Positions 7,446 through 17,429 of a stretch of 56,448 nucleotides of DNA are shown piece by piece; within the stretch, counting starts at the first letter, position 1, and every line of letters starts with the position of its first letter. The DNA is taken from NCBI GenBank assembly GCA_026391255.1, contig JAPLDU010000044.1, positions 8,907-65,354 on the forward strand. The letters run 5' to 3'. The notes below the pieces were generated by a model that saw only the letters and a list, made by a program, of their open reading frames with translations, did not search any database and was not told the origin of the DNA. Both the position numbers and the translations under genes were made by a program. Origin of the DNA: Bacteroidia bacterium (GTDB taxonomy: Bacteria; Bacteroidota; Bacteroidia; Bacteroidales; JAPLDU01).

Positions 7446-9236
7446 ATGGCAATGAAATATATAATATGCATCATTATTTGTACATTTCTAATCATGTACG
7501 AACAGACTGTCAAGGCACAAACAGTTACGGTAAATGGTAATGTGTTTCTGACTGATCAGACAAGTTTTGATAATATCAAAATCAATTTTAATCGGGTAGC
7601 CCCGACAACAATACATGATTCCACATATACTACTTTAGATGGTTCCTTTTCAAAAGTGATAGCGACAGGCATTTATAATATCATTTATTCCAAATCTGGA
7701 TATTCAACAGATTCCATCATTGAACAGCCCATATATTCAAATACTACATTGTCTGACACAACCCTGGTGCCGGGTTTTCAGGGAAATTTATCCGGGATAA
7801 TCCTTCCCGGTACATATGTTATTTCAGGGTTAACTCATATTTTTAGCTCCGATACATTGGTGATACAACCCGGAGTAATCCTGCTATTTAAGCCAGGAAG
7901 TCAACTTAATATTGATGGCTTACTATTAGCCGTTGGTACTGTTACTGATAGCATTATTTTCACACATTCAGGAACCGGAACTTACTGGCGTGGATTGAGT
8001 TTTAATTTAGGATCAGATCATAATAGCAGGTTGTCTTATTGCAGGGTCGAATACAGCAATAATTCAGGAATTCAAATTTATTATTGCAATCCGAAAATAA
8101 ACCATTCATTAATCAGATATAATACTATGCTGACAGGAAATGAAGGGGGAGGTATTTATATGGAAGGTTCAAGTTCTGATATTGATAGCGTAATTGTTTG
8201 TAATAACAAATCTTATTCTGGTGGTGGTATAAATATTATTTATGGATATAATCCGATAATTTCCAATACAGCTATTTATAATAATCATGCAAATAGTTCA
8301 GGAGGTGGAATTTACTCTGATGGTTATGGTACATACACATTATTAAATGCAAAGATTTATAATAATTATTCATCTGATGAAGCAGGAGCAATATTTTGTG
8401 GTTCCGGTTCAGTTTTTTTTAATAACATAATTTATAATAATCATGCATCATACTGTCCTGGTATTGTTTTCGCAAATAATGGCTGCATTTCCAGGATAAT
8501 AAATACCATCATTGATGGTAATGTTTCAACAACCGAATCCAATGGAGTATATTTTTACAGCCTGCCTGATATCACTTATTTTACCAATTGCATCATTTCC
8601 AATCATAGCGGATTTGGAGTCGCTTGCACTACTATTAATGTTTCCCCTCATGTGCATATGATTAATTCCTTGTTATATCATAATTTCAGTGGTAATTTTA
8701 ATTTTAATGATAACTGGTTAGGGCATAATATCACTGTAAATGCAAACAGTGATTCATGCGATGCCTATATGAATATTCAGAGGGATCCTTTGTTTGTTAA
8801 CTTATTAAATCATGATTATCGGTTAAATACCGGTAGTCCTTGTATTGATGCCGGTTTAAACGATTCCGTCGGTTACTCGTTCGATATTGCAGGGCAATTA
8901 AGATTATGGGATGGCAACAATGATGGTGATACCGTTGTCGATATTGGTGCTTATGAATATCATGGTCCTGTGGAAACCATAGTAACGCCTGTGACTGATC
9001 GTAATATCATTTTTCCAAATCCATGTTGGGATTACTTTAATATAGAACTTGACCAGGGCGATTACCAGTTAAAAATCATTAATTATTTAGGCCAGGTAGA
9101 GTTGATTAAACCGATACATTCGTATTCATATAATCAGGTTGAAAAAATTGATTTTAAAAATCACTCACCGGGTATCTATTACATTTTATTAGATAATAGC
9201 CGGCACCGGATTGTTAAAAAATTAATGGTACTATAA
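7446..9236 (+). CDS. Secreted right-handed beta-helix protein with T9SS sorting tail
   Basis: 596 residues. An N-terminal signal peptide (about 1-24, ending VKAQ) is followed by a carboxypeptidase-regulatory-like beta-sandwich (about 25-100), then a parallel beta-helix with repeated Asn-rich rungs such as NNKSYSGGGINIIYG, NNHANSSGGGIYSD and NNYSSDEAGAIFCG. A segment RDPLFVN...YRLNTGSPCIDAG (about 450-475) is typical of choice-of-anchor-Q/polysaccharide-lyase-like helices. The end IIFPNPCWDYFNIEL...GIYYILLDN...RIVKKLMVL is a type A T9SS sorting domain, so the protein is likely exported through the outer membrane and surface-attached or released. Beta-helices often bind or cleave polysaccharides, but no catalytic residues are recognisable. 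A near-consensus -7 box (TACCTTTC, 7418-7425) lies upstream. Confidence 0.82.
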   Translation: MAMKYIICIIICTFLIMYEQTVKAQTVTVNGNVFLTDQTSFDNIKINFNRVAPTTIHDSTYTTLDGSFSKVIATGIYNIIYSKSGYSTDSIIEQPIYSNTTLSDTTLVPGFQGNLSGIILPGTYVISGLTHIFSSDTLVIQPGVILLFKPGSQLNIDGLLLAVGTVTDSIIFTHSGTGTYWRGLSFNLGSDHNSRLSYCRVEYSNNSGIQIYYCNPKINHSLIRYNTMLTGNEGGGIYMEGSSSDIDSVIVCNNKSYSGGGINIIYGYNPIISNTAIYNNHANSSGGGIYSDGYGTYTLLNAKIYNNYSSDEAGAIFCGSGSVFFNNIIYNNHASYCPGIVFANNGCISRIINTIIDGNVSTTESNGVYFYSLPDITYFTNCIISNHSGFGVACTTINVSPHVHMINSLLYHNFSGNFNFNDNWLGHNITVNANSDSCDAYMNIQRDPLFVNLLNHDYRLNTGSPCIDAGLNDSVGYSFDIAGQLRLWDGNNDGDTVVDIGAYEYHGPVETIVTPVTDRNIIFPNPCWDYFNIELDQGDYQLKIINYLGQVELIKPIHSYSYNQVEKIDFKNHSPGIYYILLDNSRHRIVKKLMVL

Positions 9237-9267
9237 GCCTGAATTTAAAGTCTACTCAGAATTTTCA

Positions 9268-9275
9268 TACATTTG
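9268..9275 (+). promoter_or_regulatory. Putative -7 box upstream of the M6 protease gene
   Basis: TACATTTG fits TAnnTTTG and lies 43 bases before the start codon at 9319. A clear -33 TTTG is not seen at the right distance (TTTA near 9244), so the call is tentative. Confidence 0.4.
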
Positions 9276-9318
9276 GGCGTTTTTTCCTTTCGGGATAAAA
9301 GATAAAAATAAATTTTAT

Positions 9319-12300
9319 ATGAAAAATTACAGACTTTTTACATTTTGCTTTCTGTTATTCGTTTTTGCAATTACAGGAACAGATGCTTATTCGCAAAAAT
9401 TACAGTCCGTTTCAGGAAGTATGCCTTCATTTCCTTATCCAATAAGCTATATGCAACCTGACGGATCATATGTCAATATATATTTAAAAGGTGATGAATT
9501 TTTGAACTGGGCAAAAACATCTGATGAGTATACATTAATAAAAAATAAACAAAATGGATATGAATATGCAATAATTGATGTAAGCGGGAATCTTGTTCCT
9601 TCAGGGGTATTAGCAAATGATCCCGGTAAAAGAAATAATAATGAAGAAACATTTTTAAAATCCATATCTAAAAATTTACAGTTTAATAGAGACCAGATTT
9701 TGAAAGCAAGATCAAAAAGAGATAAACCGACAAAAAATATTAACGCATTTCCCTCCACAGGAACAGGTAAATATCTCATGATCCTTGTAAATTTTAATAA
9801 TACAACTACAACTTATACACAAACAAATTTTTCGAATTATATGAACCAGACAGGTTATAATTTCCATGGAGCTACCGGAAGTTTCAAAGATTATTACCTT
9901 GATAATTCATTTAATCAGTTATCTATAACCACAATAGTTACAGAATGGGTTACTGTAAATCATCCTCATGATTATTACGGACCTTCTTCAAATTGGGCTC
10001 AGTTAGCTTATGATGCAGTTGTTGCTGCACATATTGCTGATCCGTCATTGGATTTCTCCCAATTTGATAACGACGGCGATGGCGCTGTTGATGGTATAGC
10101 AATAATGCACCAGGGCCCGGGACAGGAAGCCACGGGAAATTCAAATGATGTATGGTCTCATTCAGGAGATATAAGCTCAGGTAATTTAAATTATAATGGC
10201 GTTGATATCGGTCGTTATACTATGGAACCTGAGATTACCGGATCTTATATGTCTACAGTTGGTGTTATTTGTCATGAATTTGCTCATAACTTAGGTCTGC
10301 CTGATTTGTATGATGTTGATTACAGTTCGAACGGAATGGGAAACTGGGATATAATGGCAGGTGGTTCATGGCTTAACTCAGGCAAAACACCTTCAAATCA
10401 TAATTGCTGGTCAAAATATGTATTACACTGGATTACTCCCACTACTATCAGCTCGGCAAATAATGATACTCTGTACAACGCATCACAAAACCAGGATTGT
10501 TATAAAATAACCACACCGACTTCAAACGAATACTTTTTACTTGAAAACCGGCAGCACATAGGATGGGATGCATATTTGCCCGGTCATGGTATGTTGATTT
10601 TGCATATTGATGGCAATTTAATTAATTCCACATTATCTAATAACACTGTAAATGATAATCCATCTCATCAGGGAGTCGATATCGTTGAGGCCGACAATAC
10701 CTTAACAACGAATAATTCAGGTGACGGAGGAGATCCTTTTCCCGGAACAAGTCATAAAACCGTATTTACTGATGGAACTACCCCTGATTCACACACATGG
10801 GCCGGCGCCAGCATCAACAAACCAATAACAAATATTGCAGAAAATAATTCCACTCATGTGATTACTTTTGGTTTTATGGGTGGTGCACCCGGACCATTAA
10901 ACGCTGATTTTTATGCTGACAATACTACTATTTTTGCAGGAAGTACCGCTGTTTTTACAAGTTTTTCAGTGACTCCTGCCGGAACCACAATTACTGATTA
11001 TCAATGGACTTTTACGGGAGGAAATCCTTCATCATATTCCGGACAAAACCCTCCTGCCATTACTTATGACAATACAGGTAATTATACTGTCAGCCTTACA
11101 ATTACTAACTCTATCAACAGCAGTGATACGGAAACAAAAACTAATTATATTACCGTAAATCCAGCACCAACCTGTAACTGGATTATTCAGGCAAGCCATT
11201 TTACCACTGCCTCAACAGGTGTGGCATTTTTGTCAATTGTTGATCCAAGTACTGCATGGGGTGTTGGTCTTAATGGACAGACAGGAGCAGTTTTAACACA
11301 ATATACCAGAACCTCTGATGGAACAACCTGGCATGCAGGTACTATGTCAGGGGTAACTTCCGGTGATGTGCCTTCATGTATTGCAGGAGTGAGTTCTACT
11401 GTAGCGTATATTACTGCTTATAATACAACTACACCATCTTATGGAGGTGTATTTGTGACTACTAACGGAGGAACAAGCTGGACAAAACAAACTACCGCTG
11501 CCTTTTCAGGATCTGCCGCTTTTCCTGATATAATTCATTTTTTTAATTCAAATGAAGGTCTATGTATGGGTGATCCTAATGGAGGGTATTTTGAAATTTA
11601 TACAACTACAAATGGAGGTACAACCTGGTCAAGAGTTCCACAGGCAAATATACCGGCAAATCAGTCAGGAGAATACGGATACACCAACTTGTACGATGCA
11701 GTTGGCGATACCATTTGGTATGGTACAAATAAGGGCAGGGTATTTAAATCAGCTGATAAAGGCATACACTGGTCAGTATATGCTGTGAGCGGGTTTTCTG
11801 ATATGTCACATCTTACTTTTAATGATGCGAACAATGGATTAGCTCAGCAGATAAATTATAATACTTCTACTGGTGCAATCACCTCTGTTGTAATGAGGGT
11901 AACTCATGATGGTGGTCAAACCTGGTCAGTTCTTGCACCTGGTTCAGGAATATTTTATTCAGATATTGATGGCGTTCCCGGTGTTGCAGGAAAATATATA
12001 TCAGTTGGCAGAGATATCTCAGGTAATTATGGTTCTTCATTCTCGGACGACTATGGTACATCGTGGACTAATATTGACGGGGGAACACAATACATATCGA
12101 CAAAATTTTATAATACAAATACCGGTTGGGCAGGTGGTTTTAATACCAACTATTCGACCAGGGGAATTTATAAATATAATTCTTTACTTAATATCGATGA
12201 GGGAATTACAAATAACAGAGAAGAAGCTGTTATTTATCCGAATCCGGTTTCGGATAGGTTAAATATTCAATTACACGGAGCTCAACAACAACTGGTAAAA

Positions 12301-12468
12301 ATTAGGATTTACAATTTGCTTGGAGAACTTATTCATGAGACTGATGAATATAATGTGAATGAAAATTATTATTCTTCAGTTGACGTATCTTCTTATACAA
12401 AAGGAGTTTACCTTGCAATAATAGAAACACATAAACAAATATTTAAACAGAAAATTATTATAGAATAA
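9319..12468 (+). CDS. Secreted M6-family metalloprotease with PKD, BNR-like and T9SS domains
   Basis: 1049 residues. Signal peptide about 1-25. The catalytic domain (about 140-510) carries VICHEFAHNLGLPDLYD, a HExxHxxGxxD zinc site with His319, Glu320 and His323, and the GxGNWDIMAGGSW segment of the immune-inhibitor-A/M6 group. A PKD domain (about 530-615; DYQWTFTGGNPSS...YTVSLTITN) follows, then a beta-propeller-like region with repeated WTKQ/TTNGGTTWSRV motifs (BNR/YCF48-like, about 620-960). The tail IYPNPVSDRLNIQL...GVYLAIIET...FKQKIIIE is a type A T9SS sorting signal. The enzyme is therefore likely a secreted or surface protease for external proteins. Length and domain order are normal for Bacteroidota M6 enzymes. 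It sits 82 bases after another T9SS cargo gene and may be transcribed separately. Confidence 0.9.
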   Translation: MKNYRLFTFCFLLFVFAITGTDAYSQKLQSVSGSMPSFPYPISYMQPDGSYVNIYLKGDEFLNWAKTSDEYTLIKNKQNGYEYAIIDVSGNLVPSGVLANDPGKRNNNEETFLKSISKNLQFNRDQILKARSKRDKPTKNINAFPSTGTGKYLMILVNFNNTTTTYTQTNFSNYMNQTGYNFHGATGSFKDYYLDNSFNQLSITTIVTEWVTVNHPHDYYGPSSNWAQLAYDAVVAAHIADPSLDFSQFDNDGDGAVDGIAIMHQGPGQEATGNSNDVWSHSGDISSGNLNYNGVDIGRYTMEPEITGSYMSTVGVICHEFAHNLGLPDLYDVDYSSNGMGNWDIMAGGSWLNSGKTPSNHNCWSKYVLHWITPTTISSANNDTLYNASQNQDCYKITTPTSNEYFLLENRQHIGWDAYLPGHGMLILHIDGNLINSTLSNNTVNDNPSHQGVDIVEADNTLTTNNSGDGGDPFPGTSHKTVFTDGTTPDSHTWAGASINKPITNIAENNSTHVITFGFMGGAPGPLNADFYADNTTIFAGSTAVFTSFSVTPAGTTITDYQWTFTGGNPSSYSGQNPPAITYDNTGNYTVSLTITNSINSSDTETKTNYITVNPAPTCNWIIQASHFTTASTGVAFLSIVDPSTAWGVGLNGQTGAVLTQYTRTSDGTTWHAGTMSGVTSGDVPSCIAGVSSTVAYITAYNTTTPSYGGVFVTTNGGTSWTKQTTAAFSGSAAFPDIIHFFNSNEGLCMGDPNGGYFEIYTTTNGGTTWSRVPQANIPANQSGEYGYTNLYDAVGDTIWYGTNKGRVFKSADKGIHWSVYAVSGFSDMSHLTFNDANNGLAQQINYNTSTGAITSVVMRVTHDGGQTWSVLAPGSGIFYSDIDGVPGVAGKYISVGRDISGNYGSSFSDDYGTSWTNIDGGTQYISTKFYNTNTGWAGGFNTNYSTRGIYKYNSLLNIDEGITNNREEAVIYPNPVSDRLNIQLHGAQQQLVKIRIYNLLGELIHETDEYNVNENYYSSVDVSSYTKGVYLAIIETHKQIFKQKIIIE

Positions 12469-12481
12469 AATGGTATTATAA

Positions 12482-13422
12482 TTAAACTCCGGCAATTTTT
12501 CCGTTCAGAAACTGTATTATATTCCCTTCTATCCTGCCCTCAACATCTATAATGTCGCTTTTCCGGAAGCTTTCACCGGTAATGATTTCATAAAGTTCGA
12601 TATAACGCTCTGAAACCTGTTCAATAAATTCTTCAGGCATTTCAGGTAACTGCTGCCCTTTTTTTCCCTGGAAACCACGTTCCATCAGCCATTCTCTTAC
12701 AAACTCCTTTGATAACTGTTTCTGCTGTTCTCCACTTGCCATTCTTTCCTCATAGCCGCGGCTGTAAAAATACCGCGATGAATCCGGTGTGTGAATTTCA
12801 TCTATCAGCATGATTTTCCCGTCTTTCTTACCAAATTCATATTTTGTAGCTTATCAGCAATCTCTGTTCCGCGTTGGAACAAGCGATAGGTGTAATCTTC
12901 AAGGATTGAATAATCTGATTCTGAAACAAGTCCGGAACTGATGATCTCTTCTTTCGAAATATCCTCATCATGGCCGATCAGCGCTTTGGTTGTGGGAGTA
13001 ATGATTGGTTTGCCGAACTTTTCGTTTTCTTTCATCCCTTCCGGTATCGGAATACCGCATAACATCCGTTTGCCGGATTTATACTCCCGCCAGGCATGAC
13101 CGGTAAGATATCCGCGGATGACCATCTCCACTTTAAAAGGTTCTGCAAAATGTCCCGCAGTGACCATAGGGTCGGGAACTTCTATTTTCCAGTTCGGAAC
13201 GATATCGGATGTGAGGTCAAGGAATCTTGCAGCAATCTGGTTAAGAACCTGTCCTTTGTAAGGTATTCCTGATGGCAGTACCACGTCAAATGCCGAAATA
13301 CGGTCGGTGACGATCATTATCATAATTTTGCCGCCGATGTGATATACATCGCGGACTTTCCCCTTATAAAATCCGCTCTGGCCGGCAAAGGAGAAATGAG
13401 TTTCCGTGATTGCTCTTTTCAT
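12482..13422 (-). pseudogene. purC: SAICAR synthetase (purC), interrupted by a short deletion and frameshift
   Basis: PurC joins aspartate to CAIR in purine biosynthesis. The N-terminal frame (12805-13422) shows [26 protein letters not shown] and [16 protein letters not shown], then runs through TEIADK and ends after a short unrelated tail. The C-terminal frame (12482-12811 and some bases before) gives [27 protein letters not shown]. In intact enzymes a segment like RGLILVDT sits between ADK and KYEFG (SAICAR synthetase signature 2). Here only five bases separate the two codons instead of about 24, so roughly 19 bases are missing and the frame shifts. The downstream frame is otherwise clean, arguing for a recent lesion or an assembly error. 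The start codon overlaps the stop codon of phoH by one base. Confidence 0.88.
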
Positions 13423-14435
13423 TACTTATCGATATTTTGTTGATTATCCGGGTTCAATACTTTTTCCAGGCTTGATTCATTTTCATTTTTCCTATCCAGT
13501 TTATCATAAGCCTCCACAATCTGTTTAACTAATTTATGACGGGAAATATCACCGGTATTGAATTCGATAATAGAAATTCCTTCAATATTCTGAAGAATCC
13601 TGAGCGCCAGCAGCAGGCCTGACGATTGTTTCCGGGGCAGGTCAATCTGGGTAATATCTCCCGTGATGATGAATTTTGAGTTGGTTCCCATCCGGGTGAC
13701 AAACATTTTAAACTGGTTAAGCGTGGCATTCTGCGCCTCATCAAGGATTACAAATGCATTGTCGAGAGTTCGCCCCCTCATATAAGCCAGCGGTGCTATC
13801 TGAACCACATTATCGTGCATGTAATCATCAAGACGCTTGGGAGGAATCATGTCATAAAGGGCATCGTATAAGGGCTGGAGATAAGGATCAATTTTTTCTT
13901 TCATGTCTCCCGGCAGGAAGCCGAGGCTTTCACCGGTTTCTACGGCAGGGCGGCTGAGCACTATTCGTTTTACTTCCCTGTTCTTAAGTGCCCTGACAGC
14001 AAGTGCTATAGCAGTATAAGTCTTGCCGGTACCTGCCGGTCCTATTGCAAATATGAGATCATTTGACTGGTATTTTTCGATCATCAGCATCTGGTTGGGA
14101 GTCAGAGCTTTAATTGGTTTGCCACTGGTTCCGTAAATGATAATGTCAGGTGATTCGTAGCTGCCGCTGCCCTTAAACCCGTTCTCGACAATAATTTTCT
14201 CAAAATCGTTATTAGTCAGATAATTATATTTTTCAAGATGGGTAATTAACTGGCCGATTTTTTCCTCAAATTTCAGAATTTCAGTTTCTTCTCCATTAGC
14301 TTTCAGCTCATTACCACGACCAACGATTTTGAGTTTAGGAAAAAACCCTTTCATTTTTTCCAGTCTGGTATCATTTACGCCGTATATATCAACCGGGTCA
14401 ATCCCTTCGAGAATGATCAGCTTTTCCATCATCAT
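13422..14435 (-). CDS. phoH: PhoH-family ATPase
   Basis: 337 residues, normal for PhoH/PhoL proteins, cytoplasmic ATPases of the helicase superfamily linked to RNA metabolism and ribosome maturation. Seen: an N-terminal KH-like region (about 1-95), the Walker A motif [11 protein letters not shown], the highly conserved [40 protein letters not shown] (Walker B DEAQ), [20 protein letters not shown], and [13 protein letters not shown] near the end. The C-terminal 25 residues are charged and low-complexity. The gene overlaps purC by one base and is divergent from the SAM hydrolase gene at 14518. Confidence 0.95.
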   Translation of the reverse strand: MMMEKLIILEGIDPVDIYGVNDTRLEKMKGFFPKLKIVGRGNELKANGEETEILKFEEKIGQLITHLEKYNYLTNNDFEKIIVENGFKGSGSYESPDIIIYGTSGKPIKALTPNQMLMIEKYQSNDLIFAIGPAGTGKTYTAIALAVRALKNREVKRIVLSRPAVETGESLGFLPGDMKEKIDPYLQPLYDALYDMIPPKRLDDYMHDNVVQIAPLAYMRGRTLDNAFVILDEAQNATLNQFKMFVTRMGTNSKFIITGDITQIDLPRKQSSGLLLALRILQNIEGISIIEFNTGDISRHKLVKQIVEAYDKLDRKNENESSLEKVLNPDNQQNIDK

Positions 14436-14517
14436 AAGTCAATAATAATCCCTAATTTTGCGGCTGCAAAGTAATTATTTTGTAGTAATAAACCGAAACA
14501 AAAGCCTGTAAATTTCT

Positions 14518-15279
14518 ATGCCTGTAATTACACTGACCTGTGACTGGAAAAATACCGATTATTATTCCGCAGCATTGAAAGGAAAGATCCTGTCCGGTTG
14601 CCGGGATGCCAAAATCATTGATATATCAAACGATATTATACCTTTTAATAAAGGGCAGGCCGGGTATATCCTGAAATGCTGTTACCGGTACTTTCCTGCA
14701 GGAACCATTCATATTTGCGGAATAGGTGATGCAAATGATCGTGCCCTGATCGTTTTTGCTAACAAGCAGTACTTTATCGCACGGGATAATGGTTTATTAT
14801 CCCTGGTCATTCCTGAAGAAGAGGTGGATACCATAGTCAGCATCAGTGAAGATTCCCACGTTACATTTCCCGAATCAGACATTTTTGCTGAACTGGCCTG
14901 CAGTGTTGCTAGTGGTAAAGATATCAGAAGCCTGGGAACAGTTGTGTCCTCTTTCAAAAAGGAACTGGGATTGCAACCGGTATATGACAAATCATCTGTT
15001 ACCGGCAATTTTGTTCACTTTGATTCTTATGGCAACGGGATCACAAATATATCAGAGGATCTGTTCAGCAAAATTGCTTCAGGCCGAAGGTTTGCAGTGT
15101 GTTTTGGAGAGTTCCGTGTTGAAATGATTCATCATGATTATTTTCATATTTCTGACTATGAACCTTTTGCAGTATTCAATTCTCTTGGTTTTCTTGAAAC
15201 CGGGATAAAATATGCAAACCTGAAAGAAAATTCAGGACTTGGGCTTAATGCAATCATCAGGATATTGTTTTACGATTAA
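14518..15279 (+). CDS. SAM hydrolase / S-adenosyl-L-methionine hydroxide adenosyltransferase (DUF62)
   Basis: 253 residues. This family splits SAM into adenosine and methionine using water; fluorinases and chlorinases are related. The visible family features are VITLTCDW at the N-terminus (the conserved Asp that binds SAM ribose), DYYSAALKGKIL, DISNDIIPFN, GTIHICGIGD, YFIARDNGLLSLV and the C-terminal-domain segment NFVHFDSYGNGITNI. The loop after IHICGI is shorter than in many relatives. The halogenase-specific insertion cannot be confirmed, and hydrolase activity is more likely. The gene is followed 15 bases later by mazG. Confidence 0.85.
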   Translation: MPVITLTCDWKNTDYYSAALKGKILSGCRDAKIIDISNDIIPFNKGQAGYILKCCYRYFPAGTIHICGIGDANDRALIVFANKQYFIARDNGLLSLVIPEEEVDTIVSISEDSHVTFPESDIFAELACSVASGKDIRSLGTVVSSFKKELGLQPVYDKSSVTGNFVHFDSYGNGITNISEDLFSKIASGRRFAVCFGEFRVEMIHHDYFHISDYEPFAVFNSLGFLETGIKYANLKENSGLGLNAIIRILFYD

Positions 15280-15294
15280 TACAATGCGGTATTT

Positions 15295-16074
15295 ATGGAA
15301 GAAAAACTCAGAGCCTTCGGGCGGTTGTTACAAATCATGGACGATTTGCGTGCACAGTGTCCCTGGGATAAAAAACAGACTTTTGAGAGCCTTAGAACGC
15401 TTACCATAGAAGAAGTATATGAGTTAGCCGATGCAATTACCAAAAAGGAAAATCAGGAAATCAAAAAAGAGCTTGGTGATATCCTGCTGCATATTGTGTT
15501 TTATGCTAAGATTGGTTCTGAAACAAACGAATTTGATATTTCTGATGTGATCAATTCCTTGTGTGATAAGCTGGTTTACAGGCATCCTCATATTTACGGT
15601 GATGTGAAAGTAAATAATGATGTGGATGTTGCCGATAACTGGGAAAAACTCAAACTTGACGAAGGTGAATCGGGTGAAAAAACCGTGCTCGGAGGTGTGC
15701 CGGATAATCTTCCTGCATTGATCAAAGCCTACCGTATACAGGATAAAGCCAGGGGAGTCGGATTTGACTGGGACGTGAAAGAGCAGATATGGGAAAAGGT
15801 GAATGAAGAGATTGGCGAATTGAAACACGAGATCGACCAGATGGATCAGGATAAAACTGAAAAGGAATTCGGCGATCTGTTTTTCTCTCTGATCAATGCA
15901 TCCCGCCTGTATGGTGTAAACCCCGAAAATGCTCTTGAACAAACCAACCAGAAATTCATCAACAGGTTCAATTACCTTGAAAGCCAGACCATCCGGCAAG
16001 GACGATCACTCAGGGATATGAACCTCGATGAAATGAATGTAATATGGGAAGAGGCTAAAAAACTGGACAAATGA
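15295..16074 (+). CDS. mazG: Nucleoside triphosphate pyrophosphohydrolase MazG
   Basis: 259 residues with two MazG domains. The enzyme hydrolyses NTPs and dNTPs to monophosphates and pyrophosphate, cleaning the nucleotide pool. The first domain shows LRAQCPWDKKQTFESLRTL, the EExxE-type helix TIEEVYELADAI and KKELGDILLHIVFYAKI. The second shows VKEQIWEKVNEEIGELKHEI and KEFGDLFFSLINASRLYGVNPENAL. Both metal-binding helices are intact. The gene is probably co-transcribed with the SAM hydrolase gene. A word-repeat array begins right at its stop codon. Confidence 0.94.
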   Translation: MEEKLRAFGRLLQIMDDLRAQCPWDKKQTFESLRTLTIEEVYELADAITKKENQEIKKELGDILLHIVFYAKIGSETNEFDISDVINSLCDKLVYRHPHIYGDVKVNNDVDVADNWEKLKLDEGESGEKTVLGGVPDNLPALIKAYRIQDKARGVGFDWDVKEQIWEKVNEEIGELKHEIDQMDQDKTEKEFGDLFFSLINASRLYGVNPENALEQTNQKFINRFNYLESQTIRQGRSLRDMNLDEMNVIWEEAKKLDK

Positions 16075-16165
16075 ACATTCGAACTCCGCCTCCGGCGGAC
16101 GAACGATCTTCGTTGAACTCCGAATATTGAACCCCGAACGTTGAACTCCGAACATTGAACCATTG
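16075..16165. repeat. Word array with GCCTCCGGC hairpin (GTTGAACTCCGAA type)
   Basis: Units related to GTTGAACTCCGAA repeat about every 14 bases. A small hairpin CCGCCTCCGGCGG sits at 16087-16099. The same hairpin in the same word context recurs near 21448 and 32118. Confidence 0.75.
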
Positions 16166-16190
16166 GTTACATCAACTGCATAATAACCGG

Positions 16191-16673
16191 CTATCCTTCG
16201 GTTGCCGGAGTTTCTGCTTCAGGGATGATTGCTGAAGTTTCTGTTTCAGGAATTGCAGCCGGAATCTCTTCAGAAGCAGGTTTTTCTTCCTCAAATATAA
16301 GCATATCATTCTTTAACAGAATATTATACCAGGTGAGTACTTTTTTAATATCTGAAATATAAACTTTTTCCCTGTCAAAATCAGGCAGAACTTCAGCAAA
16401 GTACTTCTTTAATATGTCGATGTCAGATTTGGGGTCTAAAGTTGCAGCCCCGTTTTCTTTGGCAAAAATATTTTTAAAAACCTTTGTAATGGGTACATCT
16501 TCACCCGAGGTGAATATGGCAATATCTTCCAGTGCAGATATCCTGGTTGCAGCATATACAGGCATTCTCTTCTTATCTTCCAGTGATTCGGCAACAATCC
16601 CGTTTTTTATCTGGGAAATTTTCCGGTAAAGTCCCGGATGACCTGAAATGGAAAGTATGTCTTTTAAATCCAT
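16191..16673 (-). CDS. DUF5606 protein
   Basis: About 160 residues starting at MDLKDILSISG (16673), preferred to an in-frame start 21 bases upstream because this is the conserved beginning of the family. DUF5606 proteins are small cytoplasmic Bacteroidota proteins of unknown function. Seen: GLYRKISQIKNGIVAESLEDKKR, AATRISALEDIAIFT, and a helix-rich second half ending KVLTWYNILLKN. The last 35 residues are a Pro/Glu/Ala/Thr-rich tail (IPETETSAIIPEAETPATEG) that looks disordered. No partner is evident; the next gene encodes a J-domain protein. Confidence 0.82.
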   Translation of the reverse strand: MDLKDILSISGHPGLYRKISQIKNGIVAESLEDKKRMPVYAATRISALEDIAIFTSGEDVPITKVFKNIFAKENGAATLDPKSDIDILKKYFAEVLPDFDREKVYISDIKKVLTWYNILLKNDMLIFEEEKPASEEIPAAIPETETSAIIPEAETPATEG

Positions 16674-16706
16674 GTTTTTATATTTTTTATGCAAATATAA
16701 TACTTT

Positions 16707-17426
16707 TCAGGCCATGCTTCTTTCTTTCCTTATCTTTTCGTACGCTTCATTCACTTTTTTGAATTTCTCCATGGCAGCTTTCTGAATATCTTCACCGAGG
16801 TAACTCACTTTGTCAGGATGGTATTTTTTTGCCATGCTTCGATAAGCAGCTTTTACTTCTTCATTGGTTGAACCTATTTCAATTTCAAGTACTTTGTAAG
16901 ACGAGTCAGTGAGGTCGACAAACATAGATTTTATGGAATCAAAATCCATCTTTCCGATTCCAAGGTAACCAGAGATATTTTCGATCAACCTGAGCTCAGA
17001 TGCTACAATTTCACCGTCAGATTTTGAAATTCCAAACAGGAAATGAAGCAACTCAAGCCTTGATGAATAATCCATGTGAGCTTTTATCTGGAAACAAACT
17101 TCATATACAGGTATATCTTTTTTGATAATCTCTCCAAGTATTTTCACCAGTTGAGTGGCAGAACTAATACCGAAAGACTGGATAAAATAATTTTTCACAT
17201 AATCCAGTTCAGAGCGCAGAACTTTTCCATCGGCTTTCATTACTGCAGCTACAAGTACCAGAAGGCTAACGGTAAAATCGCCTGAAGTGGCCGGTGAACC
17301 GGCAATCATCACAGGTTCATTCCCTCCATCAAAAAAGGATCCCAGACCAAAGCCAATGATGGCTCCAATTGGACCTCCCAGCACGAAACCCAGTCCGCCT
17401 CCTATCCATTTTCCAAATTTTGCCAT
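16707..17426 (-). CDS. TerB-like and DnaJ-domain protein (DjlA-type)
   Basis: 239 residues. The glycine-rich N-terminus (KWIGGGLGFVLGGPIGAIIGFGLG) could insert in or touch the membrane. A TerB-like helical domain (about 45-155) carries LVLVAAVMKADGKVLRSELDYV and ISKSDGEIVASELRLIE, with paired acidic residues. A J domain (about 172-238) has the diagnostic HPD in MAKKYHPDKVSYLG and VNEAYEKIRKER. The layout matches DjlA co-chaperones, which recruit DnaK. It is in tandem with the DUF5606 gene. Confidence 0.88.
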   Translation of the reverse strand: MAKFGKWIGGGLGFVLGGPIGAIIGFGLGSFFDGGNEPVMIAGSPATSGDFTVSLLVLVAAVMKADGKVLRSELDYVKNYFIQSFGISSATQLVKILGEIIKKDIPVYEVCFQIKAHMDYSSRLELLHFLFGISKSDGEIVASELRLIENISGYLGIGKMDFDSIKSMFVDLTDSSYKVLEIEIGSTNEEVKAAYRSMAKKYHPDKVSYLGEDIQKAAMEKFKKVNEAYEKIRKERSMA

Positions 17427-17429
17427 TGA

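Noticed and set aside
13529-13744. Other frames inside phoH and inside most large genes
   Set aside because: They are shadows of strongly supported genes and show no independent domain or composition signal.
14518-15279. Fluorinase or chlorinase
   Set aside because: The family includes SAM hydrolases, which are far more common; no halogenase-specific insertion could be recognised and the neighbours are housekeeping genes.
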